5,698 nt of DNA from Caulobacter sp. B11 (lineage in GTDB: Bacteria; Pseudomonadota; Alphaproteobacteria; Caulobacterales; Caulobacteraceae), in NCBI RefSeq assembly GCF_002737765.1, contig NZ_PEGG01000087.1, positions 1-5,698 of the forward strand, in the 5' to 3' direction. Of this stretch, positions 1 to 5,022 are shown piece by piece (position 1 is the stretch's first letter; every line of letters starts with the position of its first letter). Both the position numbers and the translations under genes were made by a program. The notes below the pieces were generated by a model that saw only the letters and a list, made by a program, of their open reading frames with translations, had not been told where the DNA came from and did not search any database.

Positions 1-79
1 GCAAAGCTCGGGATATAGGCCTGAGCGATCGCAGCGGCGGGCGTTCGTCGCTCTCGCCGCGATGCTTCCAAGCACGACC

Positions 80-115
80 AAGCGGCGCCAGGGAGACTTG
101 GCGCCGCTTTCGTTT
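80..115 (+). terminator. Intrinsic terminator-like hairpin upstream of the HExxH gene
   Basis: An 11-bp perfect stem pairs 80-90 with 99-109 around an 8-base loop (91-98). It is followed by a T-rich stretch (TTTCGTTTT, 108-116). It probably ends transcription of a gene lying left of the window, of which only a possible tail ending in TAG at 16-18 could be present. It lies just 24 bases before the ATG at 140, so any transcript entering from the left must read through it, or the promoter must overlap it. Its presence argues against the in-frame ATG at 62 being the true start of the next gene. Confidence 0.7.
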
Positions 116-139
116 TCGCCGACCAGACGAGCCCGATTC

Positions 140-1129
140 ATGGCGATTGATCTTGATTTCGCGCCCGACGCCGCGCGCGCCCGCGCCCTCAATGCCCGGA
201 TGAATCGCGAGCTCGCCGACAGCCTCGCCTATGTCTCCGACGCGGCCCGCGGCCAGTTGCCGTTCGACGAGGCCGGGCTCGGCGGCGTGATCGCGGCCCT
301 GCGCAACGGCGAGCCGTTCGCCCCCGGGGTCTTCGCGCGCTACTATGCGCTGGTCAACGCCATCGGCGCCGAAGACGATTCTGCGGCCGTCGCCCTGTTC
401 GGCGAGCTGGCGCGATCGCGGGCCGTTCCCGCCACCCTGCAGATCGTCGCCCTGGACGACCAGGCCCTGGGCGAGGAGGGGGCGCTCTATGCACGGATGA
501 TGAACGCTGAGGCGGGGCTCGATATCGCCTTCGCCGCGCCGAGCGCCCAGGTGTCGGCGGACTTTCGCCTGCGCCTGAACGACGGCCTGGCGCTCCTTGA
601 CCGCGCCCTCCCCGACTTGGCGGGGGAAATTCGCGCCATTGTCCGGCAGATCGTGATCGTCGGCAGCGATCCGACCAAGGTGATGCAGTTCGACGGCGGA
701 TCGCACTACCAGCTCTGGGGAGCCCTGTTTCTCAACGGCTCCTACCATCCCGACCCGGTGGCGGTGGTCGAGGTCTTGGCGCACGAATGCGCCCATAGCC
801 TGTTGTTCGGCTTCTGCACCGACCAAGCCCTGATCGAGAACGACGACGAGGAGCGGTTCGCCTCGCCGCTGCGCCCCGACCCGCGGCCGATGGACGGGAT
901 CTATCACGCGACCTATGTCTCGGCGCGCATGCACTGGGCGATGACGCGGCTGGCCGCCGACCCGCTGCTGGCGCCCGAGGCGCGCGAGCGGGCCCTGGCG
1001 GCGGCCCGCGCCGACCTGGTCAATTTCGACGCGGGCTACAGCGTCGTCGCCGAACATGGCCGCCTGACCGGGCTGGGCCAGGGCCTGATGGCTTCGGCCC
1101 TGGCCTATGTCGACGCGGCGCGCCGATGA
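140..1129 (+). CDS. aKG-HExxH-type peptide beta-hydroxylase family protein (HEXXH motif domain)
   Basis: A 329-residue soluble protein with no signal peptide or membrane segment. The metal-binding motif is H215-E216-C217-A218-H219, preceded by a hydrophobic strand and helix (VAVVEVLA). About 30 residues later comes a conserved-looking block, S242-P243 then D247-P-R-P-M-D-G253 and H256. H256 is the likely third metal ligand. HExxH followed by SPxRxDPRPxDGxxH is typical of the family annotated as aKG-HExxH-type peptide beta-hydroxylases. Those proteins look like zinc proteases, but characterised members are iron/2-oxoglutarate enzymes that hydroxylate ribosomal peptides. The substrate here is unknown. 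I chose the ATG at 140 because an upstream in-frame ATG at 62 would place a terminator hairpin inside the coding region and add an arginine-rich tail unlike the rest. The stop codon overlaps the start of the next gene (ATGA, 1126-1129), so the two are probably translated together. Family assignment is by recalled motif pattern, with no alignment run. Confidence 0.75.
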   Translation: MAIDLDFAPDAARARALNARMNRELADSLAYVSDAARGQLPFDEAGLGGVIAALRNGEPFAPGVFARYYALVNAIGAEDDSAAVALFGELARSRAVPATLQIVALDDQALGEEGALYARMMNAEAGLDIAFAAPSAQVSADFRLRLNDGLALLDRALPDLAGEIRAIVRQIVIVGSDPTKVMQFDGGSHYQLWGALFLNGSYHPDPVAVVEVLAHECAHSLLFGFCTDQALIENDDEERFASPLRPDPRPMDGIYHATYVSARMHWAMTRLAADPLLAPEARERALAAARADLVNFDAGYSVVAEHGRLTGLGQGLMASALAYVDAARR

Positions 1130-2082
1130 TCTATTTCGTCAGCACCAGGGCCCACAACTACGCCCATCGCGTGCTTGGGGAGCGCCCGTGGGTTAACCGG
1201 GTCAGCTATGCAAGGCTGCTCGACAAGGACAGCCTGCCGGCGGCGACCTACATCTTCAGCGATTTCGACCGACTGGGATTTTGGGAGCTTGAGCGCGCGG
1301 CCCACGTCTATCGGGGTCTGAAGGCCGCCGGCTGCCGTGTGCTCAATGATCCGGCTCGCGCCCTGCAGCGTCTGGCCCTTCTGCGGCGGCTGCGGCGCGA
1401 CGGCATCAACAGCTTCAACGCCTGGCCGGCCAGCGACGCCGACCTGGTCGACGCCTTCCCGGTGTTCCTGCGCACGGCCAGCGCCCATCGCGGCAATCTC
1501 ACCGAGCTTCTGCCGGACGCCGCGTCCCTGGCCGCGTCCCTCGAGACGCTGCTGCGCGAGGGCTATCCGCTCAGCGACCTGATCGTCGTGCAGTACCGCG
1601 CCGCGCCCATCCACGGCGACGTCTTCCGCAAGCTGGCCATGTTCCGGGTCGGCGAGGCGATGATCCCGGCTGTCAGCGTGCATGAGCGGCACTGGACGGC
1701 GAAGTATGGCCAGGACGGAGTGGCCGGTGAGCAGGCCTATCTGGACGATCTGCAACAGGTGCGAACCGCGCCGCACGCCCAAGCCATCCGGCGCGCTTTC
1801 GAGGCGGCCAATATCGACTATGGCCGAGCGGACTATGGGCTGGTCGACGGGCGGCCGGAAATCTACGAGATCAACACCAACCCGACGATCGGCCGCCGGG
1901 ACACGCCGCATCCGTTCGCCGCCCGCCGGGAGGCGCAAGCCCTGTCCAGCGATCTCTATTTCAAGGCGGTCAAGGCCCTCGACGCTCCAGCGCCCGGCGT
2001 GCTGTTCCGGGCCCAGCGACCGGCCCTGCTCAATACGCCGGAAATGGCCGGCGGCGTGCCGCCTTATGAGTGGACGCCGTGA
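1126..2082 (+). CDS. ATP-grasp-fold protein of unknown substrate, coupled to the HExxH gene
   Basis: A 318-residue protein. The C-terminal half shows an ATP-grasp signature: Y232-G-R-A-D236-Y-G-L, then E245-I-Y-E248-I-N250-T-N252-P. D236, E248 and N250 are the likely Mg-ATP ligands. A hinge-like strand (V154-V-Q-Y157) and the stretch F167-R-K169 to R174-V-G precede it. The usual first ATP-binding lysine region appears as F111-P-V-F-L-R116 then H121-R-G123, with arginine instead of lysine. I recall this pattern from uncharacterised ATP-grasp-like proteins of alphaproteobacteria. ATP-grasp enzymes join a carboxylate to an amine, thiol or similar nucleophile through an acyl-phosphate; which reaction this one performs cannot be read from the sequence. 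The start ATG lies within the stop of the preceding gene (4-base overlap), which implies co-translation and a shared pathway. The last about 30 residues look unstructured. Hairpins at 2087-2123 and 2128-2150 end the unit. Confidence 0.75.
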   Translation: MIYFVSTRAHNYAHRVLGERPWVNRVSYARLLDKDSLPAATYIFSDFDRLGFWELERAAHVYRGLKAAGCRVLNDPARALQRLALLRRLRRDGINSFNAWPASDADLVDAFPVFLRTASAHRGNLTELLPDAASLAASLETLLREGYPLSDLIVVQYRAAPIHGDVFRKLAMFRVGEAMIPAVSVHERHWTAKYGQDGVAGEQAYLDDLQQVRTAPHAQAIRRAFEAANIDYGRADYGLVDGRPEIYEINTNPTIGRRDTPHPFAARREAQALSSDLYFKAVKALDAPAPGVLFRAQRPALLNTPEMAGGVPPYEWTP

Positions 2083-2086
2083 AGTG

Positions 2087-2123
2087 ACAGGTCCGGCCCG
2101 GCCGAGGGCCAGGCCGGACCTGT
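2087..2123. terminator. Perfect 12-bp inverted repeat between convergent genes
   Basis: The arms 2087-2098 and 2112-2123 are perfectly complementary around a 13-base loop. The repeat begins 4 bases after the ATP-grasp stop codon and lies 25 bases beyond the ccr stop on the other strand. Neither side carries a clear U tract. It is therefore best read as a bidirectional, transcript-end-stabilising hairpin that could act for both convergent genes. Confidence 0.65.
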
Positions 2124-2127
2124 TGTC

Positions 2128-2150
2128 CGCCGCCGATGGCGGTGCGTTTT
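2128..2150 (+). terminator. Rho-independent terminator-like hairpin with T run
   Basis: A 7-pair stem (2128-2134 with 2138-2144, one G-T wobble) closes a 3-base GAT loop. It is followed by CGTTTT (2145-2150), which fits intrinsic termination of the plus-strand unit. The T run overlaps the stop codon of ccr on the minus strand (2149-2151). The short stem makes it weaker than the preceding 12-bp hairpin; the two may act in series. Confidence 0.5.
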
Positions 2151-3423
2151 AACGGGTTCCGCTCAGTTCCTGAACTTCTTCGAAGGTGCGCAGGCCGGGG
2201 CGCTGGGCGCAGACCAGAACGCCCATGTTGCCGGGCAGATGCTGGTTGGCGAGCATCTTCTCGTGGGCGGCCGGGATGTCTTCCCAGGGGAAGACTTCCG
2301 ACAGGCACGGGTCGACCCGGCGGTCGATGACCAGCTGGTTGGCGGCGCTGGCCTGCATCAGGTTGGCGAAGTGGCTGCCCTGGACGCGCTTCTGGCGCAT
2401 CCACAGGAAGCGGGCGTCCATGGTCAGATTGAAGCCGCTGGTGCCGGCGCAGATGGCCACCATGCCGCCGCGCTTGACCACGAACACCGAGACCGGGAAG
2501 GTCGCCTCGCCCGGATGTTCGAACACCAGGTCGACGTCCTTGTTGCCGGTGATCTGCCACAGGGCTTTGCCGAACTTGCGGCTTTCCTTCATGTAGTCGC
2601 CGAACTCAGGGCCGTTGACCTTGGGCAACTGGCCCCAGCAGTTGAATTCATTGCGGTTCAGCACCGCCTTGGCGCCCATCGACAGCACGAATTCGCGCTT
2701 GTCTTCGGAGCTGACCACGCCGATGGCGTTGGCCCCGGCCACGGCGGCCAGCTGAACGGCGAACACGCCCAGGCCGCCCGAGGCGCCCCAGACCAGCACG
2801 TTCTGGCCGGGCTTCAGCTCATGCGGCTGGTGACCGAACAGCATGCGATAGGCGGTGGCCAGGGTCAGCACATAGCAGGCGCTTTCCTCCCAGGTCAGGT
2901 GCTTGGGACGCTGCATCAGCTGGCGCGACTGCACCCGGCAGAACTGGGCGAAGCTGCCGTCCGGCGTCTCGTAGCCCCAGATGCGCTGGCTGGTCGAGAA
3001 CATCGGGTCGCCGCCGTTGCACTCCTCGTCGTCGCCGTCGTCCTGGTTACAGTGGACGACCACCTCGTCGCCCGGCTTCCAGCGTTTGACCTTCTTGCCG
3101 ACCGCCCAGACGATGCCCGAGGCGTCGGATCCGGCGATGTGGTAGGGATGTTTATGGCCATCCAGCGGGCTGATCGGCTCGCCGAGCGCGGCCCAGACGC
3201 CGTTGTAATTGACGCCGGCGGCCATCACGAGCACCAGCACCTCGTCCTCGCCGATCGTCCAGGTCGGCACCACCTCGACCTGCATGGCCTGGGTGGGCTT
3301 GCCGTGGCGGTCCTTGCGGATGCTCCAGGCGTACATGTTGGCGGGCACGTGGTAGGCGGGCGGAATCTCGCCGATCTCGTAGAGATCCTTCACGTCGGTC
3401 TTGTCCAGCGTCGCGGTGGTCAT
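2149..3423 (-). CDS. ccr: Crotonyl-CoA carboxylase/reductase
   Basis: A complete 424-residue cytosolic enzyme of the zinc-less medium-chain dehydrogenase/reductase superfamily. It uses NADPH to reduce crotonyl-CoA while fixing CO2, giving ethylmalonyl-CoA, the signature step of the ethylmalonyl-CoA pathway. The GroES-like N-terminal domain contains V71-N-Y-N-G-V-W. The nucleotide-binding fold has V211-W-G-A-S-G-G-L-G219. Further typical blocks are I148-W-G-Y-E-T-P, the F301-E-H-P-G motif and G349-S-H351-F-A-N. The Asn near residues 72-74, Y151-E152 and H351 sit where I expect the CO2-pocket residues of known Ccr enzymes; this is from memory, not from an alignment. Length matches the family. 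The ATG at 3421-3423 has GGGGAG 4 bases upstream, and the protein begins MTTATLDKTDVKDLYEIGEI, a usual family N-terminus. The frame stays open far upstream, but that extension is low-complexity antisense to other genes. It diverges from the crotonase gene and shares the locus with ecm. Confidence 0.96.
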   Translation of the reverse strand: MTTATLDKTDVKDLYEIGEIPPAYHVPANMYAWSIRKDRHGKPTQAMQVEVVPTWTIGEDEVLVLVMAAGVNYNGVWAALGEPISPLDGHKHPYHIAGSDASGIVWAVGKKVKRWKPGDEVVVHCNQDDGDDEECNGGDPMFSTSQRIWGYETPDGSFAQFCRVQSRQLMQRPKHLTWEESACYVLTLATAYRMLFGHQPHELKPGQNVLVWGASGGLGVFAVQLAAVAGANAIGVVSSEDKREFVLSMGAKAVLNRNEFNCWGQLPKVNGPEFGDYMKESRKFGKALWQITGNKDVDLVFEHPGEATFPVSVFVVKRGGMVAICAGTSGFNLTMDARFLWMRQKRVQGSHFANLMQASAANQLVIDRRVDPCLSEVFPWEDIPAAHEKMLANQHLPGNMGVLVCAQRPGLRTFEEVQELSGTR

Positions 3424-3427
3424 GTCA

Positions 3428-3433
3428 CTCCCC
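3428..3433 (-). promoter_or_regulatory. Ribosome binding site of ccr
   Basis: GGGGAG on the minus strand lies 4 bases before the ATG at 3423. It supports this start over any upstream codon in the long open frame. The spacing is a little short but usable. Confidence 0.6.
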
Positions 3434-3488
3434 GTTTCCTTCGGCGCTGCAACAACGCCCGAAAGCTCAACTCGGCTGCGCGCGGCCC

Positions 3489-3506
3489 GGTCAAAACGGT
3501 GAAAAC
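3489..3506. repeat. Tandem 9-base direct repeat in the ccr upstream region
   Basis: GGTCAAAAC (3489-3497) is followed at once by GGTGAAAAC (3498-3506), with one mismatch. It lies about 66 bases upstream of the ccr start codon, a position suited to a regulator site. No regulator can be named. Confidence 0.4.
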
Positions 3507-3676
3507 ACCTCGCCAGGCCATCATTATGGCGCTCGGAGAAGGTAGTTCGACCCCGAAGCGGCCTAAGCTGAGACAACTGTTTGAAAGTGGCAAGCGGAAA
3601 CTTGTGCGACGCAGCATAAGGCGGCGCCTTGTCGCGGTCCGGCCAGAAGCGGCTGGTCACGGCGCGGCCGATCGGC

Positions 3677-3680
3677 GAGG
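3677..3680 (+). promoter_or_regulatory. Ribosome binding site of the crotonase gene
   Basis: GAGG lies 7 bases before the ATG at 3688. It decides this start within a frame that is open for more than 1 kb upstream. Confidence 0.55.
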
Positions 3681-3687
3681 CTTGGCC

Positions 3688-4416
3688 ATGGCTCCGACCC
3701 TGCACATTTCCAGCCCCGCCCCCGCGATCCGACTGCTGGCGCTCGACGCGCCGCCCGCCAACGGCCTGGGGATGGCGCTGCGAAGGCAGCTGTCCGAGGC
3801 CGTCGAGGCGATCAACGCTGACCAGACCGTGCGGGCGGCGGTGCTGACCGGCCGCAACGGGGCGTTCTGCGCCGGCGACGACCTGCGTGAGGCGGCCGGA
3901 CGCGGCGACGGCCAGCTGGCGGCCGTCCTGGGCTTCAATCTGCTGATGGACGAGATCGCGGCCTGCCGGGTTCCGATCATCGCCGCCATAGACGGCTGGT
4001 GCCTGGGCGGGGGACTGGAGCTGGCCCTGGCCTGCGACGTCCGTCTGTGCAGCGACCGGACCAGCTTCGCGGCGTCGGGGGTCAATATCGGCTTGATGGC
4101 CTCGGTCGCCCGGCTGCCAAGATTGATCGGCGAGGGCCGGGCCAAGGCCCACCTGCTGACCGGGGCGAACTTCGATGCGGCGCGGGCCCTGGCCGATGGC
4201 GTCGTGACGGGGGTGCATGCCGCTGACGCCCTGCTTGCCGAAGCCCTGGGCCTGGCCGAGCGGATCGCCTCGCGCGCGCCGTTGTCGGTCGAGGCCGTCA
4301 AACGGGCGGTGGCGGGAGAGGCGGTCGACGTGGCCGCGCTGGTGGCCAGCGCCGACCATGCCGAGGCCGTCGCGGCTTTCATGGCCAAGCGTCCGGCGGT
4401 GTTCGGCCGGCGCTGA
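3688..4416 (+). CDS. Enoyl-CoA hydratase/isomerase (crotonase) family protein lacking one catalytic Glu
   Basis: A 242-residue crotonase-superfamily protein, slightly shorter than typical 255-260-residue hydratases. The first oxyanion-hole segment is A59-F-C-A-G-D-D-L66. The second is D102-G-W-C-L-G-G-G109-L-E111-L-A-L-A-C-D117. E111 matches the first catalytic glutamate of rat mitochondrial enoyl-CoA hydratase (Glu144). Twenty residues on, the position equivalent to Glu164 (QPE in the rat enzyme) is G131 in S126-F-A-A-S-G131-V-N-I-G135. Loss of Glu164 is common in family members that are not simple hydratases, so the reaction is open: isomerase, decarboxylase, hydrolase or a divergent hydratase. 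The N-terminal strand (IRLLALDAPPANGL) is normal, which supports the chosen ATG together with GAGG 7 bases upstream. Its position between ccr and ecm suggests a role with C4-C5 acyl-CoAs, possibly in the ethylmalonyl-CoA pathway, but this is inference from context. Confidence 0.88.
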   Translation: MAPTLHISSPAPAIRLLALDAPPANGLGMALRRQLSEAVEAINADQTVRAAVLTGRNGAFCAGDDLREAAGRGDGQLAAVLGFNLLMDEIAACRVPIIAAIDGWCLGGGLELALACDVRLCSDRTSFAASGVNIGLMASVARLPRLIGEGRAKAHLLTGANFDAARALADGVVTGVHAADALLAEALGLAERIASRAPLSVEAVKRAVAGEAVDVAALVASADHAEAVAAFMAKRPAVFGRR

Positions 4417-4452
4417 AGCCCAAACCGTCCGCTGTTTGATCGACCGCAAGGC

Positions 4453-4484
4453 CGGGCCCCAGCCCCTGATGCAGGGTGGGCCCG
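4453..4484 (+). other. Hairpin in the crotonase/DUF465 spacer
   Basis: A 7-bp perfect GC stem (4453-4459 with 4478-4484) encloses an inner CCC/GGG pairing. It lies 36 bases after the crotonase stop codon. It shares bases 4483-4484 with the next hairpin, so the two cannot both form completely. No U tract follows. Confidence 0.45.
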
Positions 4485-4509
4485 TCGCCGTCTTGGGCGA
4501 CGCCTTTCT
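4483..4509 (+). terminator. Weak terminator-like hairpin before the DUF465 gene
   Basis: A perfect 7-bp stem (4483-4489 with 4496-4502) with a 6-base loop is followed by CCTTTCT. It may partly end the crotonase transcript and sits 15 bases before the start codon at 4525. The U tract is poor. Confidence 0.4.
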
Positions 4510-4524
4510 CGGGAAGTCTGAGCC

Positions 4525-4767
4525 ATGAGCAACACCCCTCACGAACTGCATGAAGAGTTCCCGCAGGACCTCGACCGGATTCACGCCCTGAAGATCCACG
4601 ATCAGGCCTTCGCGGCGCTGCTCGAAGGCTACAATGAGGTCAATCGCACCGTGCACCGCATGGAGACCGATATTGAAACCGTCGCCGACAATGTCCTGGA
4701 AGGGTTCAAGAAGCAGCGGCTGGACCTGAAGGACCGCATCGCCGCCGCCCTCGCCAAGCTGGCCTAG
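4525..4767 (+). CDS. YdcH/DUF465 family small helical protein
   Basis: An 80-residue acidic protein, starting MSNTPHELHEEFPQDLDRIH, rich in Glu, Asp, Leu and Ala and predicted almost wholly helical. The pattern HELHEEFP near the N-terminus, H19-A-L-K-I-H-D-Q-A-F in the first helix and a C-terminal helix with K-K-Q-R-L-D-L-K-D-R-I match the DUF465/YdcH family, whose members form short antiparallel helical hairpins and are common in proteobacteria. The family's biochemical role is unknown. The ATG is preceded by GGGAAG about 10 bases upstream (4511-4516). It is separated from the crotonase gene by 108 bases holding two overlapping hairpins, so it may have its own promoter or be expressed at a different level. 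Nothing ties it specifically to acyl-CoA metabolism. Confidence 0.85.
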   Translation: MSNTPHELHEEFPQDLDRIHALKIHDQAFAALLEGYNEVNRTVHRMETDIETVADNVLEGFKKQRLDLKDRIAAALAKLA

Positions 4768-4780
4768 AGCGCCTGAGGCG

Positions 4781-4814
4781 AAAGTATGTGCGGTTTCGTC
4801 GCCCGAAACCGCAC
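4781..4814. terminator. AAAGTAT box plus perfect 11-bp hairpin
   Basis: AAAGTAT (4781-4787) is followed directly by an 11-bp perfect stem (4788-4798 with 4804-4814) with a 5-base loop. It starts 20 bases after the DUF465 stop codon and probably defines its transcript 3' end, although the plus-strand side lacks a U run. Read on the minus strand, the stem is followed by ATACTTT. Confidence 0.55.
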
Positions 4815-4829
4815 TAACCTCCTGAACGT

Positions 4830-4865
4830 AAAGTATCCGGGTCGGCTCATTCGAAACTGACCCGG
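4830..4865. terminator. Second AAAGTAT box plus hairpin
   Basis: AAAGTAT (4830-4836) is followed by a 7-bp perfect stem (4837-4843 with 4859-4865). One G-T and one G-C pair extend it inward, leaving an 11-base loop. It repeats the layout of the hairpin 49 bases upstream with a different stem sequence, so the architecture rather than the stem is conserved. Confidence 0.5.
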
Positions 4866-4948
4866 AAAGGCTCCAGGCGCAGGCCGCTGGTCGCCATCCC
4901 GAGGGTGGTGTCTGGGCGTCAAAGGCCCAGCGGCGGCCCGCTTCGCCT

Positions 4949-4970
4949 TTGCGATGTTGCGCTGCAGCAA
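4949..4970. repeat. Tandem 8-base repeat with inverted half in the ecm upstream region
   Basis: TTGCGATG (4949-4956) is followed directly by TTGCGCTG (4957-4964) and then by CAGCAA (4965-4970). CAGCAA is close to an inverted copy of the second unit. It is 53-74 bases before the ecm start, a plausible operator position. It only loosely resembles the TTTGCAAA-type sites of short-chain acyl-CoA regulators, so no regulator is named. Confidence 0.35.
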
Positions 4971-5022
4971 GTCCCGGTTCATGATCGACGGTAATCAAGA
5001 ACGCATAGTCGGGAAGCGCAGG

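Larger units (their letters stand above)
3424..3687. promoter_or_regulatory. Divergent intergenic region between ccr and the crotonase gene
   Basis: These 264 bases hold no convincing gene. They must contain the ccr promoter and probably that of the crotonase gene. Visible elements are a head-to-tail 9-base direct repeat (GGTCAAAAC then GGTGAAAAC, 3489-3506) and an inverted repeat GCCAT-N4-ATGGC (3517-3530). The complement of the latter contains CATAAT, a possible minus-strand -10 box, but its -35 partner is poor. The stretch around 3560-3625 is the least GC-rich part. No promoter matches consensus well enough to name. Confidence 0.5.
4768..5022. other. Intergenic region with tandem hairpins upstream of ecm
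   Basis: These 255 bases contain two strong hairpins (4788-4814 and 4837-4865), each preceded by the same AAAGTAT heptamer. A smaller perfect 6-bp hairpin follows (4912-4917 with 4925-4930). A tandem 8-base repeat lies at 4949-4964, just before the ecm leader. No cobalamin-riboswitch core (B12 box) was found although Ecm needs B12. The region presumably ends the DUF465 transcript and holds the ecm promoter. Confidence 0.5.

Noticed and set aside
1..60. Possible RNA gene or additional terminator, from short inverted repeats such as GAGCGA with TCGCTC
   Set aside because: The pairing is short and the region is cut off by the window edge, so nothing definite can be supported.
62..139. ATG at 62 as start of the HExxH gene, giving a 355-residue protein
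   Set aside because: The added segment would be encoded across a strong terminator hairpin and is arginine-rich and unlike the family. The ATG at 140 fits better.
1105..1938. A 277-residue minus-strand frame opposite the ATP-grasp gene
   Set aside because: It is an antisense shadow with no recognisable domain, while the plus strand carries clear ATP-grasp motifs.
2239..3687. Plus-strand open frame opposite ccr running into the crotonase gene
   Set aside because: It is histidine-, alanine- and leucine-rich antisense translation of ccr in high-GC DNA. The crotonase protein proper starts at 3688.
3424..4998. Continuation of the ccr frame upstream, which would give a 949-residue fusion protein
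   Set aside because: The extension is antisense to the crotonase and DUF465 genes, has shadow-frame composition, and ccr has a normal N-terminus with its own ribosome binding site at 3423.
4768..5022. Cobalamin riboswitch upstream of the B12-dependent mutase gene
   Set aside because: No B12-box or conserved core sequence is visible. The hairpins present are simple stems.
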